From the NCBI RefSeq assembly GCF_000248055.1, contig NZ_BAFC01000120.1, positions 1 to 64,000 on the forward strand: a stretch of DNA of 64,000 nucleotides. Direction: 5' to 3'. The notes below the pieces were generated by a model. The model did no database searches and had not been told where the DNA came from. It worked only from the letters and a program-made list of their open reading frames with translations. Positions 57,615 through 64,000 of the stretch are shown piece after piece. Origin of the DNA: Gordonia sputi NBRC 100414 (lineage in GTDB: Bacteria; Actinomycetota; Actinomycetes; Mycobacteriales; Mycobacteriaceae). A program made the position numbers and the translations under genes. Position 1 is the first letter of the stretch. Each line of letters begins with the position of its first letter.

Positions 57615-58229
57615 ATGCGAACCGAACACCACACCGCGCCGATCGAACCGGCGATCACCGATCGTTACCAGCGCTGGCCACAATCGAACGTGCTCGAGTC
57701 GATGTCGCTGCCCTTACTACCGGATTCCCCGTCGGGTTCTCATACCCCCGACAGCCACTCCGGGCCGGTCACGACCCACGCGCAGCGGCCGCAACGCAAT
57801 CCGGTGCCCATTGAGGGCCTTCGCGTACGGACACGAGATACATCCCGAGATACTCCGCTACCGGAGGTCGGCGACTACTGGGACCTCGCCCATCGCGAAA
57901 ACGCGATACTCATGCCGACGGTGATCCCGACGGTTCATCCGGTATCGCTCGTGGGCCAGGTGCCTGCGCAGCCACGAACGTCTCCCTTGACGACGGCGTC
58001 GTTGGTGACCGCGTTGGCGGCGTTCCCGCTCATTCCGGTACTGGGCATCGGCGGGGTCGCGGGGCTCATGTCGATCGCGCTCGGTGCCGCAGGTGTTCGA
58101 CAGATCCATCGACACCCGACCCGCTATCGCGGCAGCGGCCGCGCGGTCACCGGAATCATCCTCGGAACCATCGCGGCCGTGATCGGCATTCCGATCCTGC
58201 TGCTCGTGCTGGCGATCGCCGGCCTGTGA
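57615..58229 (+). CDS. Membrane protein with C-terminal DUF4190-like hairpin
   Basis: 204 aa. A long polar N-terminal region (residues 1-125, rich in Pro, His, Thr and Arg) precedes two membrane spans: SLVTALAAFPLIPVLGIGGVAGL..., and then VTGIILGTIAAVIGIPILLLVL after an amphipathic loop (ALGAAGVRQIHRHPTRYRGSGR). This TM-loop-TM unit is the DUF4190 pattern found in many actinobacterial membrane proteins. The ATG at 57615 has GAGGAGG just ahead. Function unknown. Confidence 0.75.
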   Translation: MRTEHHTAPIEPAITDRYQRWPQSNVLESMSLPLLPDSPSGSHTPDSHSGPVTTHAQRPQRNPVPIEGLRVRTRDTSRDTPLPEVGDYWDLAHRENAILMPTVIPTVHPVSLVGQVPAQPRTSPLTTASLVTALAAFPLIPVLGIGGVAGLMSIALGAAGVRQIHRHPTRYRGSGRAVTGIILGTIAAVIGIPILLLVLAIAGL

Positions 58230-58322
58230 GTGGCGGCCAAGCAGCGAGTGGCGCTTCACCGTGAGTAGGTCTTGCCTGTGGGTAGCGCTTGCCAATGAGG
58301 GGTCGTCGGCAGACCGTACGGG

Positions 58323-58676
58323 TCAGCCGACCGCCCGGAGCGAGCCACCGGAGAACGGCAGATTGCGACCGAGCCAAGCTAGAACCTGATCGATCATCGC
58401 CCCCTGCTTCGCGGGATCGCTGACCTTGGCGAGCGACGGAAGTGAGTGCAGGAGTGCCGCGTAGATCGCCGCCTCCGAGGACATGCCGTTTCGGCTCATC
58501 ACCGTTTCGTACGACGACACGCTCTCTGCAAGCTCGCCGTACGTCGCCGATTCGCCCCCCAGACGAACAGCCGTCATCCACGGCGTCGCCTCAGCGCGCC
58601 GCATCACGTCGTTCCGCAATTCCGTCATCATTCGACCTCGAGCACCCCACGCGTCGACATCTCCGACCTCAGCCAT
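58323..58676 (-). CDS. Small protein resembling an adenylation-domain N-terminal fragment
   Basis: 117 aa from the ATG at 58674-58676, preceded by GGGAGG; an upstream extension to 58799 is less likely. The sequence MRRAEATPWMTAVRLGGESATYGELAESVSSYETVMSRNGM resembles the start of an NRPS A domain (the 'LTYGELDERS' region, core A1), but it then diverges and no A2-A10 motif follows. It lies on the same strand as mbtH and NRPS 2, 229 bp downstream of mbtH. Could be a decayed synthetase remnant, a small A-domain-binding protein or a coincidental match. Confidence 0.55.
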   Translation of the reverse strand: MAEVGDVDAWGARGRMMTELRNDVMRRAEATPWMTAVRLGGESATYGELAESVSSYETVMSRNGMSSEAAIYAALLHSLPSLAKVSDPAKQGAMIDQVLAWLGRNLPFSGGSLRAVG

Positions 58677-58799
58677 CTCGCCTCCCAGACGATGGCGTCG
58701 ATCCTTCCGAACAGAATGCACCTGCATTACTTGTTCGGAAGGCGAACCACCGTAATTTGTGACGAACTCCACACGAGTTTCGTTCTTCTGCGAACCCAA

Positions 58800-58840
58800 T
58801 GTTACTGAAGTGCCAGAGTGTAGTCAGTGTTACTGATGTG
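58800..58840. repeat. 13-bp direct repeat, period 28 bp
   Basis: TGTTACTGA-A/T-GTG at 58800-58812 and 58828-58840, in the gap between the second mbtH gene and the small protein gene. Possible binding sites for a regulator of the small gene. Confidence 0.5.
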
Positions 58841-58904
58841 ACTGGTGTGAAAGCGTTATGCCCGCGTCACCCGCCAGCGACTGAGTTCGTCGATGTCGCT
58901 GCCT

Positions 58905-59144
58905 CTAGGAGGCGTCTGCCGCTCGCGCCGCCTGATCGGCCTCCATCGCGTCGATGAGGCTCTTCGGACGCAGGTCGGTCCAGTTCTGCTCGACATACTC
59001 GAGGCACGCGGCCCGGCTGTCCTCTCCGAACACCTTGGTCCACCCGTCGGGGATGTCGGCGAAGGTCGGCCACAGGGAGTGCTGGTTCTCGTGGTTGACC
59101 AGGACGAAGAATCGGCCGTTCTCGTCATCGAAGGGATTCGTCAT
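58905..59144 (-). CDS. mbtH: MbtH-like protein (second copy)
   Basis: 79 aa with the full family pattern ([40 protein letters not shown] and [15 protein letters not shown]). Its ATG overlaps the NRPS 2 stop codon by 1 nt (TAATG), with AGGAAG in the 3' end of the NRPS gene. It is closely similar to the first copy at 47622-47867 over the core but differs in the middle and C-terminus, consistent with an old duplication serving two synthetases. Confidence 0.97.
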   Translation of the reverse strand: MTNPFDDENGRFFVLVNHENQHSLWPTFADIPDGWTKVFGEDSRAACLEYVEQNWTDLRPKSLIDAMEADQAARAADAS

Positions 59145-62100
59145 TATCGCTTCCTTTCCTCACCATCGTCTTCGAGGTGTTCGTTGTGTTTTTCGCGCGC
59201 ATCGTGTTCTCCATGCGCATCGTGTTCGTCGTGCGCGCTGTCCGCCAGTCGCACTGCGAGGACCGGCCCGATGACAGCGAGTGCATCCGCATTCGCCAGG
59301 CCGAGGTGGTCGGCGTCGACGTCTACATTGACAACGTCACCGGCGACGTGTGGTTCCCACGACCGCGCGACCGCGGAAGGGTCTTCCTTGTCGCGCGTCG
59401 CCGTGAACACCAGCAGCGAGCCGTCGAACGGGTCGGGACGGAAACGCTCCACCAACTGCTCACCACCCGCGAAACTGTCCATCACCCACTGCACCTGCTC
59501 ATCACGCAGCAGCCCGAGCGATGCGATCTTGTCCCGCACGATTGCCGCGACCTCCTCGGCAGAGCTCGCCTCAACATCTTCCCCGAGATCGAACAGGTCG
59601 CGCCAGCCCCCCAGGAAATCGCCGACGAACTCGCCGCCGAGGCGCACGCGGTCGGCTGCCGCGGGCTCGACGTCCTGAGCGACGGGCACCGGCGCCGAGT
59701 CCATCACGCCGAGGAAGGCGACCTCCTCGCCGGATTCGCGCAGCGCCGTGGCCATCGCATATGCGACATATCCACCGAGCGACCATCCGAGCAGGTGGTA
59801 CGGCCCTTCCGGCTGCACGCGTCGGATCTCCGCGAGGTACCTCTGTGCCATCTCCTCCACCGACGAGGCGAAGGGTTCTCCGGACACGGCGTGCGGGTCC
59901 TGCAGGCCGTAGATCGGCCGATCGTCCAGGTAGGGCACGAACCCGCCGTAGAACCATGCGAGTCCGCCCGCAGGGTGCACACAGAACAGCGGCGACTTCG
60001 AGCCGCGCGCGAGTTCGATGAGGACCTCACCCGCCGGCGCGGTGGTGCCTTCGACCCGGGCCGCGATACCGCGCGGCGTCGGATCGTTGAACAGCCAGCC
60101 GAGTTCGAGATGATCGCCGTGCTCGCGTCGCAGGAGACCGAGAGCACGGGTCGCCGACAATGAATCGCCGCCGAGATCGAAGAAGCTGTCGGTCGCGCCG
60201 ACGTTCTCGACGCCGAGGATCTCGCCGAACACCCCAGCCACCGATTCCTCGATAGGCCCGACCAGCTCGACATGAACTCCGCTCGAGCGCTGCGGTTCGG
60301 GTAGCGCCCGCTTGTCGAGCTTGCCGACGGCCGTCAGCGGAAAAGCGTCGAGCACGGTGATGCTCGCAGGCACCATGTGAGCGGGCAACTGTTGCGACAG
60401 GAAGTGCCGCAGCGTCGTCGACGCCGATTCCGCGGAATCGATCGAGGCGTCAGCAGGGGCAGGCGACTCGGCAAGACCGGAGGAATCGTTGAGCACGACG
60501 TAACCGGCGAGCGCAGTCGCCACCGCTCCCCCAACCCCGACGACGACAGCCGACTCGACCGCCGGATGAGCAGCCAGGGCCGCCTCGATCTCACCGAGTT
60601 CGATGCGTAGACCGCGAAGCTTGACCTGGTCGTCGCTGCGGCCCGCATACTCGAGCGCGAGTTCGCCGGTGTCGTCGCGCTGCCAACGGACGACATCACC
60701 GGTGCGGTACATGCGTTCGCCCGGGCTGCCGTTCGGGTGCGCGACGAACCGCTCCGACGTCAGGCCCGGCCGATCGAGATATCCGCGGGAGAGCGGCAGT
60801 CCGGTGACGTAGAGTTCGCCGGCGACTCCCTCGGGCACGGGATGCAGACGGGCGTCGAGAACCTCGAGGCCGGCGCCGTCGATGGGACCGCCGAGCAGGA
60901 CTCGGGCACCCGGCCGCGTCGGCCGCGCGAACGTCACGCTGATCGTCGTCTCGGTCGGACCATAGATGTTGTGCAGACTGACGTGGTCCGACCAGCCGTC
61001 GACAATCGACGGCGGGACGGCTTCTCCACCCACGGCGGCCCCCGCGAGATCTGGCAGTGCGGCCGGATCGATGGTCGACAGCACTGTCGGAGTCAGGAAC
61101 GTATGGGTCACCGCGCTCTCGCGCATGAACTGCTCCAGAGCCTCGCCCCCGACCGCGTCCACGGGGCGGTACGCGATCTCGCCGCCGAATGTCGCGGCGA
61201 GAAGGTACTCCAGCACCGAGGCGTCGAAGCTCGGTGACGCGAAGCCGAGCACGACCGGCTTCTCCACCTGCGGGAAGCGGGACGACTCCACTGCGGCGTA
61301 GTTGGCGAGACCGGAGTGCGTGACGCTCACGCCCTTCGGCCTTCCGGTCGATCCCGAGGTGTAGATCACGTAGGCCGTGTTCTCCGGTCGCACCGGACGC
61401 AGTAGCTCGTTCGCGGCGAGCGGCGAGGTCTCCTGTGACGAGATCTCACGGGAAACGGCCTCGTCGTCGAGGTCGACCCAGTCGAGTCCCGGCCGCGTCG
61501 GTAGCGAGCGCGAACGGGTCAGGCCCAGCACGGCGCCGGAATCCTCGACCATAGATGCGACTCGTTCCGCCGGATAGTCCGGATCGATCGGCACGTATCC
61601 CGCGCCGGTCTTGGCGACCGCCCAGATCGTGGTGAGCAGTTGAGTCGAGCGTCCGATTGCCACACCGACGAGCGACTCGGCCCCGATCCCCCGTGCGATC
61701 AGCCACCGCGCGAGGCGAGTGGACTCGACGTCGAGTTCGGCGTAGGTCATCGTCGAACCGGCCGCGTCGCGGACCGCTGTACGCGGTCCGTACGCCGCTA
61801 CCGCTTCGGCGAAGAGGTCGGCGAGCAGCCGCGGTCGCGTCCCTTCGCCACCGTCGACCGGTGTGAACATGTCCCGTTGTTCGTCGGTGACCAGGGTGAT
61901 GTCGGCGGTGAGACGGCTCGGGTTTGCGGCCATCTCCTTCAGGATCTCGACCAGCGCGCTGCTGAACACCTCCACCTGGTGGTCGTCGAACGCCGCAGGC
62001 AGGTACTTGAGCGTGAGCGAGATCTGCCCACCCGGGAGCGGAGCCGTAGCCATGTTGAGCGGGTAGTGGGTCGCGTCGGCGCCGTCGAAATCGAGGATCT

Positions 62101-64000
62101 GCAGCCCCCCGGTCTGCCCGGGGTCGGCGGTCGCCAGCGAGTCACCGTCGACCGGGTAGGACTCGTGCACCGTGAGGGTGTCGAACAGCAGCGGGACGTC
62201 TGCGAGCGCCATCAGTTCCGTCAGCCCGATGTGCTGGTGGTCGAGCACGGTCACCTTCGCCTGCTGCAGACGCGCGAGCACGTCCGCGACGGGTGCGTCC
62301 GGATCGACGTCGACTACCGCCGGCACGGTGTTGATGAACAAGCCGACCATCGACGCCACGCCTTCGAGATCGGCGGGACGGCCCGAGGTGGTCTCACCGA
62401 ATGCGACGACCCGGCTCCCGGTCAGCCGCGACAACAACACGGCCCACGCGAGTTGCAGCACCGTGGCCACTGTTGCTCCCTGCGACCTGGCAAGGCGCTC
62501 GATTCCGGCGACGATCTGCTCGTCGAGCACCGCGGAGTGATCGCGCGGGAGCAGCTCACGAGCCCCGGACACACCGGGAGCCACGAGCGTCGGACCGTCG
62601 AGCGGCGCAAGTACCTCTCGCCACGCAACCCGAGCGGCGTCGGGATCGGCGAGCGCGATGCGGCGCACATGATCGCCGAAGTCTCCGCCACCGGGTTGTG
62701 TCCCGGTGTAGGTCGACCCGGTCGCATACAGCGCGAGCAGGTCGGCGAGGACGAGCGGACCCGACCATCCGTCGATCAGGATGTGGTGATTGGTGACGAT
62801 CAGGTGCGCGTCCTCGCCGTGGCGGACGAGCGTGAAGCGCATCAGCGGAGCGGACTCGAGATCGAATCCGCGACGTCGCTCCACGTCGGCGTAATGCTCC
62901 ACCGCCGACATGTCATCGGCCGACTCGTCATCACCGGCCGACGCCGGTACCTCGACGACCTCCCACGGCACGGAGACCTCCTCCGGGATCACCGTGACCA
63001 CGGCGCCGCTCCCACAACGCACGAACGCCGAGCGCAGCGCCCTGTGGTGATCGAACAGCGCTGCTGTCGCACGACGAAGCCGCTCGACGTCGATGTCCCC
63101 GCCGAGGTGGAGGATTCCCTGCACCACGTAGACATCCACCGCGTCGTCGCCCGCGAGCTCTGATTGGACGTGCAGACCCCGCTGGAGCGGCGTCATCGGC
63201 CAGACGTCGGCCGAACCGAAACGGTGCGCGAGCTCGTCGAGGTCGTCCTGGGTCACGCCGGTACCGGGCACGTCCGAGGGCGACAGACCCGGCCCGCCCG
63301 GCTGTCGTGCCGCCGCGGTGACCGCGGCGAGTTCAGCCGCCCAGCGATCACCGAGGTCCTCGATGTCCGACCGGGTGAATGCGCCACTCGGGAACAGCAG
63401 GTCGGCCGACAGTTCGCGGCCGCTGCCGGTCGTCGCGGTGCCGACGTTGACGGACAGCGTGTTCATTGCAACCATGCGCCCCGACACCGAAGCAGGCAAC
63501 GCGGGTGCCGCCGGATCGGCGGTGAACGGCAACACCGCAGCGTCGTCGCTGCCCCGGGCGCCGGCTCCGAGATAGTTGAACGCGATGCCGGGCAACGCGG
63601 TCTGCGCCAACCGTGCGTCGCCGTTGCGCGAGAGATTGTTGCGCAGGAGCCCGAATCCGAGACCGTGCTCGGGCTGACCGAGACGTTCCTCCTTGGCAGC
63701 CTTTACGGCGTGGGTGATGTCGTCGCCCGGGTCGACCGCGATCGGTGCGATCGACGTGAACCATCCGACGGTGCGGGACAGGTCCGCGGTGCTCGGCGTC
63801 GAGCCGTGGCCGAGTACGTCCTCATAGCGTCCGTGGCCTTCGACCAGAATCGACACCGGAGCATCGTCGACGATTCCGCGCGCACGCTGCCACGACCTGA
63901 TCGCGCGCGCCAACGCGCCGAGCAGAGCGTCGTTGACATGGCCACCGAACTGCTCGGGGACGCTGGTGAGCAACGCCTCGGTGTCCGCGGCGCCGACGGC
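59144..64000 (-). CDS. Non-ribosomal peptide synthetase, C-terminal part (E-C-A-T-TE), open at the window edge
   Basis: At least 1618 residues; the frame is open at position 64000. Visible order is E (partial; [19 protein letters not shown]), C (HHILIDGW), A ([10 protein letters not shown]), T ([11 protein letters not shown]), TE (GWSLGG). An E domain followed by this C indicates a D-amino-acid donor and a DCL condensation. The hand-aligned A code is DALFAGIISK, of the same unassigned DALFxG class as modules 2-4 of the other NRPS. After the TE comes an odd 30-residue tail very rich in His, Glu and Asp ([20 protein letters not shown]), not usual for TE domains. Convergent with the other NRPS; shares an operon with the second mbtH. 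Confidence 0.93.
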   Translation of the reverse strand, partial: AVGAADTEALLTSVPEQFGGHVNDALLGALARAIRSWQRARGIVDDAPVSILVEGHGRYEDVLGHGSTPSTADLSRTVGWFTSIAPIAVDPGDDITHAVKAAKEERLGQPEHGLGFGLLRNNLSRNGDARLAQTALPGIAFNYLGAGARGSDDAAVLPFTADPAAPALPASVSGRMVAMNTLSVNVGTATTGSGRELSADLLFPSGAFTRSDIEDLGDRWAAELAAVTAAARQPGGPGLSPSDVPGTGVTQDDLDELAHRFGSADVWPMTPLQRGLHVQSELAGDDAVDVYVVQGILHLGGDIDVERLRRATAALFDHHRALRSAFVRCGSGAVVTVIPEEVSVPWEVVEVPASAGDDESADDMSAVEHYADVERRRGFDLESAPLMRFTLVRHGEDAHLIVTNHHILIDGWSGPLVLADLLALYATGSTYTGTQPGGGDFGDHVRRIALADPDAARVAWREVLAPLDGPTLVAPGVSGARELLPRDHSAVLDEQIVAGIERLARSQGATVATVLQLAWAVLLSRLTGSRVVAFGETTSGRPADLEGVASMVGLFINTVPAVVDVDPDAPVADVLARLQQAKVTVLDHQHIGLTELMALADVPLLFDTLTVHESYPVDGDSLATADPGQTGGLQILDFDGADATHYPLNMATAPLPGGQISLTLKYLPAAFDDHQVEVFSSALVEILKEMAANPSRLTADITLVTDEQRDMFTPVDGGEGTRPRLLADLFAEAVAAYGPRTAVRDAAGSTMTYAELDVESTRLARWLIARGIGAESLVGVAIGRSTQLLTTIWAVAKTGAGYVPIDPDYPAERVASMVEDSGAVLGLTRSRSLPTRPGLDWVDLDDEAVSREISSQETSPLAANELLRPVRPENTAYVIYTSGSTGRPKGVSVTHSGLANYAAVESSRFPQVEKPVVLGFASPSFDASVLEYLLAATFGGEIAYRPVDAVGGEALEQFMRESAVTHTFLTPTVLSTIDPAALPDLAGAAVGGEAVPPSIVDGWSDHVSLHNIYGPTETTISVTFARPTRPGARVLLGGPIDGAGLEVLDARLHPVPEGVAGELYVTGLPLSRGYLDRPGLTSERFVAHPNGSPGERMYRTGDVVRWQRDDTGELALEYAGRSDDQVKLRGLRIELGEIEAALAAHPAVESAVVVGVGGAVATALAGYVVLNDSSGLAESPAPADASIDSAESASTTLRHFLSQQLPAHMVPASITVLDAFPLTAVGKLDKRALPEPQRSSGVHVELVGPIEESVAGVFGEILGVENVGATDSFFDLGGDSLSATRALGLLRREHGDHLELGWLFNDPTPRGIAARVEGTTAPAGEVLIELARGSKSPLFCVHPAGGLAWFYGGFVPYLDDRPIYGLQDPHAVSGEPFASSVEEMAQRYLAEIRRVQPEGPYHLLGWSLGGYVAYAMATALRESGEEVAFLGVMDSAPVPVAQDVEPAAADRVRLGGEFVGDFLGGWRDLFDLGEDVEASSAEEVAAIVRDKIASLGLLRDEQVQWVMDSFAGGEQLVERFRPDPFDGSLLVFTATRDKEDPSAVARSWEPHVAGDVVNVDVDADHLGLANADALAVIGPVLAVRLADSAHDEHDAHGEHDAREKHNEHLEDDGEERKR

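Noticed and set aside
1..64000. CRISPR array, tRNA, rRNA or insertion sequence
   Set aside because: No regularly spaced repeats with unique spacers, no cloverleaf-like sequence and no transposase frame were noticed. The tandem repeats found are contiguous, without spacers. This was a reading by eye, not a covariance-model search.

Overview
The window comes from a high-GC actinobacterium that makes mycolic acids (order Mycobacteriales; Gordonia or a close relative fits best). The grounds are strongly biased codon use, an antigen-85-type mycolyltransferase, a SigK/RskA pair of mycobacterial type, a short-lid adenylate kinase, an MTB12-like lipoprotein, a narGHJI operon and several apparently leaderless mRNAs. 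The genus is inferred, not proven.

Layout. 1-2035 holds two sugar/glycerol-phosphate-type ABC permeases behind a 76-bp direct repeat. 2243-7899 (minus) is the distal half of the spc ribosomal-protein cluster: rpsH-rplF-rplR-rpsE-rpmD-rplO, a strong hairpin, then secY-adk-map. The proximal half, rplN-rplX-rplE-rpsN, lies at 33417-31965, also minus. The operon is therefore split between rpsN and rpsH by about 24 kb of unrelated genes. Both halves carry a similar TACACT promoter followed by the same nine-base initial transcribed sequence.

The 24-kb cargo (about 8.1-31.9 kb) holds, in order: a divergent LysR regulator and MFS exporter; a DUF2127 membrane protein; a tightly coupled three-gene operon of a PD-(D/E)XK (DUF559-like) nuclease, a winged-helix-like protein and an AAA+/HerA fusion ATPase, which looks like an undescribed defence or DNA-processing system; a cupin and a TDT-family transporter; narGHJI respiratory nitrate reductase; a secreted lipase; a membrane protein; and a five-gene SipW/TasA-like surface-protein locus. 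That locus has two ER-type signal peptidases, one fused to a large Ser-rich exported domain.

From 33.9 kb a secondary-metabolite region begins. It has a four-module NRPS (C-A-T x4-TE, first A domain with a serine code), an MbtH protein and a DrrAB-type exporter, all plus strand. Then come sigK-rskA, a mycolyltransferase, an orphan LuxR-type HTH protein, an acetoacetate-decarboxylase-like protein, a pirin, a CE1759/CE1758-type FMN reductase and luciferase-like monooxygenase pair under a perfect palindromic operator, an MTB12-like lipoprotein and two small proteins. A second NRPS (E-C-A-T-TE, running off the right edge) with its own mbtH faces the first on the minus strand. The two NRPS units probably make one or two related non-ribosomal peptides, with the DrrAB pair as likely exporter. 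No tRNA, rRNA, transposase or CRISPR array was seen.
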